DNA of 64,000 nt. It comes from Strigamia acuminata (taxonomy: Eukaryota > Arthropoda > Chilopoda > Geophilomorpha > Linotaeniidae). Below are positions 29,901 through 41,702 of the stretch, piece by piece. The first letter of the stretch is position 1; every line of letters begins with the position of its first letter. The notes beneath the pieces are model-generated. The model had not been told where the DNA came from and ran no database searches. It worked only from the letters and a program-made list of their open reading frames with translations. The stretch spans positions 48,492,581-48,556,580 of the forward strand of contig OX442314.1 of the NCBI GenBank assembly GCA_949358305.1. Direction: 5' to 3'. The position numbers and the translations under genes were made by a program.

Positions 29901-30570
29901 GGATAAATTTGTGAAAATTTGTGAAAATATGTCAAAATTTGTGAAAATATGTCGAAATTTGTGAAAACATGTCAAAATTTGTGAAAATATGTCAAAATTT
30001 GTGAAAATATGTCAAAATTTGTCAAAATTTGAGAAAAATTTCTCAAAAATTGTCAAAATATGTCAAAATTTGAGAAAAATTTCTCAAAATTTGTGAAAAT
30101 TTCTCAAAATTTGAGAAAAATTTCTCAAAATTTGTCAAAATTTCTCAAAATTTGTCAAAATTTCTCAAAATTTCTCAAAATATGTCAAAATTTGTCAAAT
30201 TTTGACAAATTTTTCTCAAAATTTCTCAAAATTTCTCAAAATTTGAGGAAAATTTCTCAAAATTTGTCAAAATATGTTAAAATTTGTCAAAATTTGAAAA
30301 AAATTTCTCAAAATTTGTCAAAATATGTCAAAATTTCTCAAATTTTGACAAATTTTTCTCAAAATTTCTCAAAATTTCTCAAAATTTCTCAAAATTTGAG
30401 AAAAATTTCTCAAAATTTGTCAAAATATGTCGAAATTTGTCAAATTTTGACAAATTTTTCTCAAAATTTGTCAAAATTTGTCAAAATTTGAGAAAAATTT
30501 TGACATATTTTGACAAATTTTGAGAAATTTTTCTCAAATTTTGAGAAATGTTGAGAAGTTTTGAGAAATT
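29901..30570 (+). repeat. 10-bp phased A-tract minisatellite, unit 2
   Basis: 670 bp of TCAAAATTTN decamers. The last 80 bp run in the inverted sense (TTTTGAGAAA), so the block can fold back on itself. The same block lies 880 to 211 bp before each later exon 8 copy. Confidence 0.92.
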
Positions 30571-30590
30571 ATTCACAATGTTTGACATTA

Positions 30591-30730
30591 CTGTCCTGCC
30601 TCGAATAAACGCCGGGGCGTTTATTAATTTTTTCGACCCGACCCACTCCCGGGCGGGTCGGTTCGGGGCGGCATTTAGTGCACTACACGCCGCCGAGCCC
30701 CGGCGTTTAATCGAGGGAGGCGGTACGGTA
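30591..30730. mobile_element. GC-rich MITE, unit 2 copy (140 bp)
   Basis: It contains CCCGGGCGGGTCGG palindromic blocks and ends GGCGGTACGGTA. It is 39 bp shorter than the unit 1 version. This short form is present in units 3-11. Confidence 0.75.
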
Positions 30731-30767
30731 TTTGACAAATCTTTCGCAAATTTTGCCAAATTGAAAA

Positions 30768-33700
30768 AACGTAATTTCAGATGGGTATTCACATGAACGG
30801 TGGAACGAACGTCATATCACACCCGGCCACCGTGCAGGTGATCACCCCGCAAGCCGTGCGAGTCATCTCGGCGGCTCCGACGGGCGTGCCGGTACTCAAC
30901 GCAGCAACGAACGTGTCTTCGACGTTTGCGGCGGCCGTGAACGTGATGACACCCCGCATGACGGCAATCGCGGCCATTGCCGGGACGGCGCAGAAAGCGA
31001 CAATGACTTTGGCCAAGCCGAACGTTCTTCCGGTGACCGTGGCTGCAAAGGGTGTTGTGGGGCCCATGATGAGCAATGCGATTGCCGTCAAGGCGATCCC
31101 CACCACGTTGACGGCGCTCACACGAGGCATCACGCTGCACACGACTTGTTCGGCGCCGGGCAGCGCGCAAGGCATGATCCAGGTCAGCAATTCGAATAAA
31201 CCCGTTCACCACATGCTGCAGTCACAAATTTGTGCTCCGCGGGCCGTCATTCCGCATGGTTTGTACTTTCCTTCGAAAAGGAAGGTGTGTTCAAAGTTAA
31301 AGTGGATTGATTATGTTCTAGTGACATTGCAAACTTCAAATTTGATTTTTCTTTATTTTACAACGGTGCGCAGAATTTTTGAAATTCGATCAAATTATTC
31401 ACTAATTTATTGATTTATTGAATCAATGTTTTAATTCAATTTAATTTTATTCAAATTTGCGAAATTTGGTTTACGGGTAGAAAGAAGAATGGAGGAAAGA
31501 AAGAAAGAAAGAAGTCAAACTATTATTGTTTTAACGCGTTTTGTATTTTTTCATACATGGAAAAATATAAATATAAATTGTAAATAAGATTGCGAAAATG
31601 TTTTCTTGATTAATTTGTAAATATTCTGAATTTTCAAGTAATTTAAGTATTTTTTATATGTATGGAAAAAGACAAATTTTTATTAATTGACTATTCTTAA
31701 TTAGTATTATGGTTGTCAATATTTATTTTTTGGCATTTGAGATTTTGTATATATTTGCGAGCAGCTAATTTTCTTTAGAAAAAAGAATAAACTAAATGAG
31801 GGAACTAACTTCTGGATGAACAAAATTATCAACTTGTAAATGAATAATGTGCATTCATGGAATTGATGGATGGATGGATTTTTTTGTTGTTTATTTGTGA
31901 TATAATAATATACATTCCACTCGTCGTTATTTGTGTGTTTTGTATTTTTATGTAAAGGATAAAAAAAAATTAGACATTTAAAAAGTTCAAATTCAAAAAA
32001 AACCTAATGAAAATGAATAATTATGATTAATTAATTAATTCAATACGATGTTTGTAAATTTTCAGATTCACTTCATATTATTTTACCCAGTGAAATTTAT
32101 ATGTTGTGCGATTCATCAATATTATCTCGATATCGAACAAAAAGTGTACAAATATTTTTGTGTTTATAATAAATGCCCCAATGTAGATCACAGCTGGTTT
32201 GGTTGCTTGTTTTCTTCTTTTTAACGGAAAGAAAAGAAAAGAAAAGAACATTTATTTATTTATTTATTTATTTATTTGTATACTTTTTTATTTTATCTTT
32301 ATTTTCTGGCACGGACGTATTATTTTAATGTCGCGCTGTGGTTGATCGAGGTTTCATCTTTTTCTTACTATCCTGGAAAGAGAGAAAGAAAGGAATAAGG
32401 AATCTATTAAACAGTACTTGTGCTTATTTCAATCTCAAAAGTCAAAATGATGATTTTGTGCTACAACTGTTTCAACACTATCAAGTGCACCCATTTTGGC
32501 CACAAAAAGAAAGAAAGAAAGGTATGGTTGTTTGTTTTTTTGTAAAAGAATAAATTTTGTACCTGCAGTGTAAAAGTAATAGATAGAAAAAAACAATTTA
32601 CTTAATTCAACTGATTTGTGTTGTGAGGAGGTCCGAACTAACTCAGCGAAGTTAGGCGGTGGTGGGCCAAAATGGCGGCTAAAATGAAAAGTGAAATAAA
32701 TACAGTAGAAAATTGTCGATTCGGGCTCGCTGAAAACGCTGCGAGTCGAGGACGGAGATTGTTGGTTTGGTTTGGTTGTTGTCTGCAAGTGACAAAGGAA
32801 AAGAAAGAGGGGACCACGTTGACCCCAGGAAGGAATAATTTCATTCCGATTAAGCAGTACGATGGGCGGCAAGTGGCTCTCCTCTCATCTCGCGGTACGG
32901 GAACTTGAGGTTGCGCACTCTAGCGACTAAATAGTAAAATAAAAGAAGCTGATCTGTGATGTGTGATCTGTGATCTCGGATGATGGAGCGATATTTTCAA
33001 CGTCATATTCTCTACATGTTCCAGAATTAGCATTGAAATGCATGTAGTTGGTAAGCCTATTTATTTGCACTTATGTACAAAACATTATATTTTTATACAT
33101 ATAGGTATAGGTCTTTGTGTATCTTACTTGCTAGTATATATAGTGTAGTCTATATAAAGATCTTGTGCAGGGACAGGATGGTGCCATTTGTCAAAGTGAG
33201 TCGGTTGGGTGAGGACCGAGTTAGGAGTTAGCCATTTTGAATTGTGAGTTTTGAAATGATGATTACGGTTTTGAAAAGATGATTACGGTAGGCCTATACT
33301 GTATTTGTGCTCGAATGAATTACTTGTATGTTAATAATGGTAATTAATAAAGATAAATTGGAATTTGAATTTGAATTTTGTTTTTATTGTGATGGTGAAG
33401 GAAGAAAATGAAATTTCACAGGAATTTAGATAAGATTTGAATCAACTGCGAGCGAATTTGATGAGATTTTGATGCATTGCGAATGAATTTCAAACGGTTT
33501 GTGTACATTTCTTTTGTAAATTTCAAACCAAATTCTCCATTTTTTGGATAAATTTGTGAAAATTTGTGAAAATATGTCAAAATTTGTGAAAATATGTCGA
33601 AATTTGTGAAAACATGTCAAAATTTGTGAAAATATGTCAAAATTTGTGAAAATATGTCAAAATTTGTCAAAATTTGAGAAAAATTTCTCAAAAATTGTCA

Positions 33701-34412
33701 AAATATGTCAAAATTTGAGAAAAATTTCTCAAAATTTGTGAAAATTTCTCAAAATTTGAGAAAAATTTCTCAAAATTTGTCAAAATTTCTCAAAATTTGT
33801 CAAAATTTCTCAAAATTTCTCAAAATATGTCAAAATTTGTCAAATTTTGACAAATTTTTCTCAAAATTTCTCAAAATTTCTCAAAATTTGAGGAAAATTT
33901 CTCAAAATTTGTCAAAATATGTTAAAATTTGTCAAAATTTGAAAAAAATTTCTCAAAATTTGTCAAAATATGTCAAAATTTCTCAAATTTTGACAAATTT
34001 TTCTCAAAATTTCTCAAAATTTCTCAAAATTTCTCAAAATTTGAGAAAAATTTCTCAAAATTTGTCAAAATATGTCGAAATTTGTCAAATTTTGACAAAT
34101 TTTTCTCAAAATTTGTCAAAATTTGTCAAAATTTGAGAAAAATTTTGACATATTTTGACAAATTTTGAGAAATTTTTCTCAAATTTTGAGAAATGTTGAG
34201 AAGTTTTGAGAAATTATTCACAATGTTTGACATTACTGTCCTGCCTCGAATAAACGCCGGGGCGTTTATTAATTTTTTCGACCCGACCCACTCCCGGGCG
34301 GGTCGGTTCGGGGCGGCATTTAGTGCACTACACGCCGCCGAGCCCCGGCGTTTAATCGAGGGAGGCGGTACGGTATTTGACAAATCTTTCGCAAATTTTG
34401 CCAAATTGAAAA
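30768..34412 (+). repeat. Array unit 3 (3,645 bp), first unit without exon 9
   Basis: A deletion joins CTTCAAATTT, downstream of exon 8, to GATTTTTCTTTATTTTAC of the 3' UTR. It removes the hAT element and exon 9. The minisatellite is at 33546-34215 and the MITE at 34236-34375. Markers: CTCGCGGTACG, TTGTGAGG, the long ATTAATTAATTAATTC and GTCGAAATTTGTG. Confidence 0.9.
30781..31413 (+). CDS. MNT: MNT exon 8, copy 3, fused to 3' UTR
   Basis: The 165 shared residues are followed by a 45-residue tail (KRKVCSKLKW...) ending in the old 3' UTR, if the GTGTGT donor at 31285 is not used. It differs from copy 1 at eight silent sites. The splice acceptor is intact. It could serve as an alternative last exon of MNT or, if spliced, as a 504-nt internal exon. 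Confidence 0.55.
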   Translation: MGIHMNGGTNVISHPATVQVITPQAVRVISAAPTGVPVLNAATNVSSTFAAAVNVMTPRMTAIAAIAGTAQKATMTLAKPNVLPVTVAAKGVVGPMMSNAIAVKAIPTTLTALTRGITLHTTCSAPGSAQGMIQVSNSNKPVHHMLQSQICAPRAVIPHGLYFPSKRKVCSKLKWIDYVLVTLQTSNLIFLYFTTVRRIFEIRSNYSLIY

Positions 34413-37400
34413 AACGTAATTTCAGATGGGTATTCACATGAACGGTGGAACGAACGTCATATCACACCCGGCCACCGTGCAGGTGATCACCCCGCAAGCC
34501 GTGCGAGTCATCTCGGCGGCTCCGACGGGCGTGCCGGTACTCAACGCAGCAACGAACGTGTCTTCGACGTTTGCGGCGGCCGTGAACGTGATGACACCCC
34601 GCATGACGGCAATCGCGGCCATTGCCGGGACGGCGCAGAAAGCGACAATGACTTTGGCCAAGCCGAACGTTCTTCCGGTGACCGTGGCTGCAAAGGGTGT
34701 TGTGGGGCCCATGATGAGCAATGCGATTGCCGTCAAGGCGATCCCCACCACGTTGACGGCGCTCACACGAGGCATCACGCTGCACACGACTTGTTCGGCG
34801 CCGGGCAGCGCGCAAGGCATGATCCAGGTCAGCAATTCGAATAAACCCGTTCACCACATGCTGCAGTCACAAATTTGTGCTCCGCGGGCCGTCATTCCGC
34901 ATGGTTTGTACTTTCCTTCGAAAAGGAAGGTGTGTTCAAAGTTAAAGTGGATTGATTATGTTCTAGTGACATTGCAAACTTCAAATTTGATTTTTCTTTA
35001 TTTTACAACGGTGCGCAGAATTTTTGAAATTCGATCAAATTATTCACTAATTTATTGATTTATTGAATCAATGTTTTAATTCAATTTAATTTTATTCAAA
35101 TTTGCGAAATTTGGTTTACGGGTAGAAAGAAGAATGGAGGAAAGAAAGAAAGAAAGAAGTCAAACTATTATTGTTTTAACGCGTTTTGTATTTTTTCATA
35201 CATGGAAAAATATAAATATAAATTGTAAATAAGATTGCGAAAATGTTTTCTTGATTAATTTGTAAATATTCTGAATTTTCAAGTAATTTAAGTATTTTTT
35301 ATATGTATGGAAAAAGACAAATTTTTATTAATTGACTATTCTTAATTAGTATTATGGTTGTCAATATTTATTTTTTGGCATTTGAGATTTTGTATATATT
35401 TGCGAGCAGCTAATTTTCTTTAGAAAAAAGAATAAACTAAATGAGGGAACTAACTTCTGGATGAACAAAATTATCAACTTGTAAATGAATAATGTGCATT
35501 CATGGAATTGATGGATGGATGGATTTTTTTGTTGTTTATTTGTGATATAATAATATACATTCCACTCGTCGTTATTTGTGTGTTTTGTATTTTTATGTAA
35601 AGGATAAAAAAAAATTAGACATTTAAAAAGTTCAAATTCAAAAAAAACCTAATGAAAATGAATAATTATGATTAATTAATTAATTCAATACGATGTTTGT
35701 AAATTTTCAGATTCACTTCATATTATTTTACCCAGTGAAATTTATATGTTGTGCGATTCATCAATATTATCTCGATATCGAACAAAAAGTGTACAAATAT
35801 TTTTGTGTTTATAATAAATGCCCCAATGTAGATCACAGCTGGTTTGGTTGCTTGTTTTCTTCTTTTTAACGGAAAGAAAAGAAAAGAAAAGAACATTTAT
35901 TTATTTATTTATTTATTTATTTGTATACTTTTTTATTTTATCTTTATTTTCTGGCACGGACGTATTATTTTAATGTCGCGCTGTGGTTGATCGAGGTTTC
36001 ATCTTTTTCTTACTATCCTGGAAAGAGAGAAAGAAAGGAATAAGGAATCTATTAAACAGTACTTGTGCTTATTTCAATCTCAAAAGTCAAAATGATGATT
36101 TTGTGCTACAACTGTTTCAACACTATCAAGTGCACCCATTTTGGCCACAAAAAGAAAGAAAGAAAGGTATGGTTGTTTGTTTTTTTGTAAAAGAATAAAT
36201 TTTGTACCTGCAGTGTAAAAGTAATAGATAGAAAAAAACAATTTACTTAATTCAACTGATTTGTGTTGTGAGGAGGTCCGAACTAACTCAGCGAAGTTAG
36301 GCGGTGGTGGGCCAAAATGGCGGCTAAAATGAAAAGTGAAATAAATACAGTAGAAAATTGTCGATTCGGGCTCGCTGAAAACGCTGCGAGTCGAGGACGG
36401 AGATTGTTGGTTTGGTTTGGTTGTTGTCTGCAAGTGACAAAGGAAAAGAAAGAGGGGACCACGTTGACCCCAGGAAGGAATAATTTCATTCCGATTAAGC
36501 AGTACGATGGGCGGCAAGTGGCTCTCCTCTCATCTCGCGGTACGGGAACTTGAGGTTGCGCACTCTAGCGACTAAATAGTAAAATAAAAGAAGCTGATCT
36601 GTGATGTGTGATCTGTGATCTCGGATGATGGAGCGATATTTTCAACGTCATATTCTCTACATGTTCCAGAATTAGCATTGAAATGCATGTAGTTGGTAAG
36701 CCTATTTATTTGCACTTATGTACAAAACATTATATTTTTATACATATAGGTATAGGTCTTTGTGTATCTTACTTGCTAGTATATATAGTGTAGTCTATAT
36801 AAAGATCTTGTGCAGGGACAGGATGGTGCCATTTGTCAAAGTGAGTCGGTTGGGTGAGGACCGAGTTAGGAGTTAGCCATTTTGAATTGTGAGTTTTGAA
36901 ATGATGATTACGGTTTTGAAAAGATGATTACGGTAGGCCTATACTGTATTTGTGCTCGAATGAATTACTTGTATGTTAATAATGGTAATTAATAAAGATA
37001 AATTGGAATTTGAATTTGAATTTTGTTTTTATTGTGATGGTGAAGGAAGAAAATGAAATTTCACAGGAATTTAGATAAGATTTGAATCAACTGCGAGCGA
37101 ATTTGATGAGATTTTGATGCATTGCGAATGAATTTCAAACGGTTTGTGTACATTTCTTTTGTAAATTTCAAACCAAATTCTCCATTTTTTGGATAAATTT
37201 GTGAAAATTTGTGAAAATATGTCAAAATTTGTGAAAATATGTCGAAATTTGTGAAAACATGTCAAAATTTGTGAAAATATGTCAAAATTTGTGAAAATAT
37301 GTCAAAATTTGTCAAAATTTGAGAAAAATTTCTCAAAAATTGTCAAAATATGTCAAAATTTGAGAAAAATTTCTCAAAATTTGTGAAAATTTCTCAAAAT

Positions 37401-38057
37401 TTGAGAAAAATTTCTCAAAATTTGTCAAAATTTCTCAAAATTTGTCAAAATTTCTCAAAATTTCTCAAAATATGTCAAAATTTGTCAAATTTTGACAAAT
37501 TTTTCTCAAAATTTCTCAAAATTTCTCAAAATTTGAGGAAAATTTCTCAAAATTTGTCAAAATATGTTAAAATTTGTCAAAATTTGAAAAAAATTTCTCA
37601 AAATTTGTCAAAATATGTCAAAATTTCTCAAATTTTGACAAATTTTTCTCAAAATTTCTCAAAATTTCTCAAAATTTCTCAAAATTTGAGAAAAATTTCT
37701 CAAAATTTGTCAAAATATGTCGAAATTTGTCAAATTTTGACAAATTTTTCTCAAAATTTGTCAAAATTTGTCAAAATTTGAGAAAAATTTTGACATATTT
37801 TGACAAATTTTGAGAAATTTTTCTCAAATTTTGAGAAATGTTGAGAAGTTTTGAGAAATTATTCACAATGTTTGACATTACTGTCCTGCCTCGAATAAAC
37901 GCCGGGGCGTTTATTAATTTTTTCGACCCGACCCACTCCCGGGCGGGTCGGTTCGGGGCGGCATTTAGTGCACTACACGCCGCCGAGCCCCGGCGTTTAA
38001 TCGAGGGAGGCGGTACGGTATTTGACAAATCTTTCGCAAATTTTGCCAAATTGAAAA
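34413..38057 (+). repeat. Array unit 4 (3,645 bp)
   Basis: I found no difference from unit 3. The minisatellite is at 37191-37860 and the MITE at 37881-38020. Confidence 0.9.
34426..35058 (+). CDS. MNT: MNT exon 8, copy 4
   Basis: Same 210-codon frame as copy 3, with the donor after 34929. Confidence 0.55.
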   Translation: MGIHMNGGTNVISHPATVQVITPQAVRVISAAPTGVPVLNAATNVSSTFAAAVNVMTPRMTAIAAIAGTAQKATMTLAKPNVLPVTVAAKGVVGPMMSNAIAVKAIPTTLTALTRGITLHTTCSAPGSAQGMIQVSNSNKPVHHMLQSQICAPRAVIPHGLYFPSKRKVCSKLKWIDYVLVTLQTSNLIFLYFTTVRRIFEIRSNYSLIY

Positions 38058-41000
38058 AACGTAATTTCAGATGGGTATTCACATGAACGGTGGAACGAAC
38101 GTCATATCACACCCGGCCACCGTGCAGGTGATCACCCCGCAAGCCGTGCGAGTCATCTCGGCGGCTCCGACGGGCGTGCCGGTACTCAACGCAGCAACGA
38201 ACGTGTCTTCGACGTTTGCGGCGGCCGTGAACGTGATGACACCCCGCATGACGGCAATCGCGGCCATTGCCGGGACGGCGCAGAAAGCGACAATGACTTT
38301 GGCCAAGCCGAACGTTCTTCCGGTGACCGTGGCTGCAAAGGGTGTTGTGGGGCCCATGATGAGCAATGCGATTGCCGTCAAGGCGATCCCCACCACGTTG
38401 ACGGCGCTCACACGAGGCATCACGCTGCACACGACTTGTTCGGCGCCGGGCAGCGCGCAAGGCATGATCCAGGTCAGCAATTCGAATAAACCCGTTCACC
38501 ACATGCTGCAGTCACAAATTTGTGCTCCGCGGGCCGTCATTCCGCATGGTTTGTACTTTCCTTCGAAAAGGAAGGTGTGTTCAAAGTTAAAGTGGATTGA
38601 TTATGTTCTAGTGACATTGCAAACTTCAAATTTGATTTTTCTTTATTTTACAACGGTGCGCAGAATTTTTGAAATTCGATCAAATTATTCACTAATTTAT
38701 TGATTTATTGAATCAATGTTTTAATTCAATTTAATTTTATTCAAATTTGCGAAATTTGGTTTACGGGTAGAAAGAAGAATGGAGGAAAGAAAGAAAGAAA
38801 GAAGTCAAACTATTATTGTTTTAACGCGTTTTGTATTTTTTCATACATGGAAAAATATAAATATAAATTGTAAATAAGATTGCGAAAATGTTTTCTTGAT
38901 TAATTTGTAAATATTCTGAATTTTCAAGTAATTTAAGTATTTTTTATATGTATGGAAAAAGACAAATTTTTATTAATTGACTATTCTTAATTAGTATTAT
39001 GGTTGTCAATATTTATTTTTTGGCATTTGAGATTTTGTATATATTTGCGAGCAGCTAATTTTCTTTAGAAAAAAGAATAAACTAAATGAGGGAACTAACT
39101 TCTGGATGAACAAAATTATCAACTTGTAAATGAATAATGTGCATTCATGGAATTGATGGATGGATGGATTTTTTTGTTGTTTATTTGTGATATAATAATA
39201 TACATTCCACTCGTCGTTATTTGTGTGTTTTGTATTTTTATGTAAAGGATAAAAAAAAATTAGACATTTAAAAAGTTCAAATTCAAAAAAAACCTAATGA
39301 AAATGAATAATTATGATTAATTAATTAATTCAATACGATGTTTGTAAATTTTCAGATTCACTTCATATTATTTTACCCAGTGAAATTTATATGTTGTGCG
39401 ATTCATCAATATTATCTCGATATCGAACAAAAAGTGTACAAATATTTTTGTGTTTATAATAAATGCCCCAATGTAGATCACAGCTGGTTTGGTTGCTTGT
39501 TTTCTTCTTTTTAACGGAAAGAAAAGAAAAGAAAAGAACATTTATTTATTTATTTATTTATTTATTTGTATACTTTTTTATTTTATCTTTATTTTCTGGC
39601 ACGGACGTATTATTTTAATGTCGCGCTGTGGTTGATCGAGGTTTCATCTTTTTCTTACTATCCTGGAAAGAGAGAAAGAAAGGAATAAGGAATCTATTAA
39701 ACAGTACTTGTGCTTATTTCAATCTCAAAAGTCAAAATGATGATTTTGTGCTACAACTGTTTCAACACTATCAAGTGCACCCATTTTGGCCACAAAAAGA
39801 AAGAAAGAAAGGTATGGTTGTTTGTTTTTTTGTAAAAGAATAAATTTTGTACCTGCAGTGTAAAAGTAATAGATAGAAAAAAACAATTTACTTAATTCAA
39901 CTGATTTGTGTTGTGAGGAGGTCCGAACTAACTCAGCGAAGTTAGGCGGTGGTGGGCCAAAATGGCGGCTAAAATGAAAAGTGAAATAAATACAGTAGAA
40001 AATTGTCGATTCGGGCTCGCTGAAAACGCTGCGAGTCGAGGACGGAGATTGTTGGTTTGGTTTGGTTGTTGTCTGCAAGTGACAAAGGAAAAGAAAGAGG
40101 GGACCACGTTGACCCCAGGAAGGAATAATTTCATTCCGATTAAGCAGTACGATGGGCGGCAAGTGGCTCTCCTCTCATCTCGCGGTACGGGAACTTGAGG
40201 TTGCGCACTCTAGCGACTAAATAGTAAAATAAAAGAAGCTGATCTGTGATGTGTGATCTGTGATCTCGGATGATGGAGCGATATTTTCAACGTCATATTC
40301 TCTACATGTTCCAGAATTAGCATTGAAATGCATGTAGTTGGTAAGCCTATTTATTTGCACTTATGTACAAAACATTATATTTTTATACATATAGGTATAG
40401 GTCTTTGTGTATCTTACTTGCTAGTATATATAGTGTAGTCTATATAAAGATCTTGTGCAGGGACAGGATGGTGCCATTTGTCAAAGTGAGTCGGTTGGGT
40501 GAGGACCGAGTTAGGAGTTAGCCATTTTGAATTGTGAGTTTTGAAATGATGATTACGGTTTTGAAAAGATGATTACGGTAGGCCTATACTGTATTTGTGC
40601 TCGAATGAATTACTTGTATGTTAATAATGGTAATTAATAAAGATAAATTGGAATTTGAATTTGAATTTTGTTTTTATTGTGATGGTGAAGGAAGAAAATG
40701 AAATTTCACAGGAATTTAGATAAGATTTGAATCAACTGCGAGCGAATTTGATGAGATTTTGATGCATTGCGAATGAATTTCAAACGGTTTGTGTACATTT
40801 CTTTTGTAAATTTCAAACCAAATTCTCCATTTTTTGGATAAATTTGTGAAAATTTGTGAAAATATGTCAAAATTTGTGAAAATATGTCGAAATTTGTGAA
40901 AACATGTCAAAATTTGTGAAAATATGTCAAAATTTGTGAAAATATGTCAAAATTTGTCAAAATTTGAGAAAAATTTCTCAAAAATTGTCAAAATATGTCA

Positions 41001-41702
41001 AAATTTGAGAAAAATTTCTCAAAATTTGTGAAAATTTCTCAAAATTTGAGAAAAATTTCTCAAAATTTGTCAAAATTTCTCAAAATTTGTCAAAATTTCT
41101 CAAAATTTCTCAAAATATGTCAAAATTTGTCAAATTTTGACAAATTTTTCTCAAAATTTCTCAAAATTTCTCAAAATTTGAGGAAAATTTCTCAAAATTT
41201 GTCAAAATATGTTAAAATTTGTCAAAATTTGAAAAAAATTTCTCAAAATTTGTCAAAATATGTCAAAATTTCTCAAATTTTGACAAATTTTTCTCAAAAT
41301 TTCTCAAAATTTCTCAAAATTTCTCAAAATTTGAGAAAAATTTCTCAAAATTTGTCAAAATATGTCGAAATTTGTCAAATTTTGACAAATTTTTCTCAAA
41401 ATTTGTCAAAATTTGTCAAAATTTGAGAAAAATTTTGACATATTTTGACAAATTTTGAGAAATTTTTCTCAAATTTTGAGAAATGTTGAGAAGTTTTGAG
41501 AAATTATTCACAATGTTTGACATTACTGTCCTGCCTCGAATAAACGCCGGGGCGTTTATTAATTTTTTCGACCCGACCCACTCCCGGGCGGGTCGGTTCG
41601 GGGCGGCATTTAGTGCACTACACGCCGCCGAGCCCCGGCGTTTAATCGAGGGAGGCGGTACGGTATTTGACAAATCTTTCGCAAATTTTGCCAAATTGAA
41701 AA
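38058..41702 (+). repeat. Array unit 5 (3,645 bp)
   Basis: Indistinguishable from units 3 and 4 in what I compared. The minisatellite is at 40836-41505 and the MITE at 41526-41665. Confidence 0.9.
38071..38703 (+). CDS. MNT: MNT exon 8, copy 5
   Basis: Same frame as copy 3, with the donor after 38574. Confidence 0.55.
   Translation: MGIHMNGGTNVISHPATVQVITPQAVRVISAAPTGVPVLNAATNVSSTFAAAVNVMTPRMTAIAAIAGTAQKATMTLAKPNVLPVTVAAKGVVGPMMSNAIAVKAIPTTLTALTRGITLHTTCSAPGSAQGMIQVSNSNKPVHHMLQSQICAPRAVIPHGLYFPSKRKVCSKLKWIDYVLVTLQTSNLIFLYFTTVRRIFEIRSNYSLIY

Larger units (their letters stand above)
25967..30767 (+). repeat. Array unit 2 (4,801 bp), with copies of exons 8 and 9
   Basis: It carries exon 8 copy 25980-26483, a short hAT element, exon 9 copy 27242-27648, 3' flank, minisatellite (29901-30570) and MITE (30591-30730). 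From exon 9 onward it matches unit 1 almost base for base for about 2.7 kb. Exon 8 differs from unit 1 at eight silent sites. Confidence 0.9.

Noticed and set aside
30060-30523. Plus-strand frames of 143 and 79 codons rich in SKF, KIC and SQN in each unit
   Set aside because: They are produced by the 10-bp repeat lacking stops in some frames; low complexity, no start context, and length changes between units.
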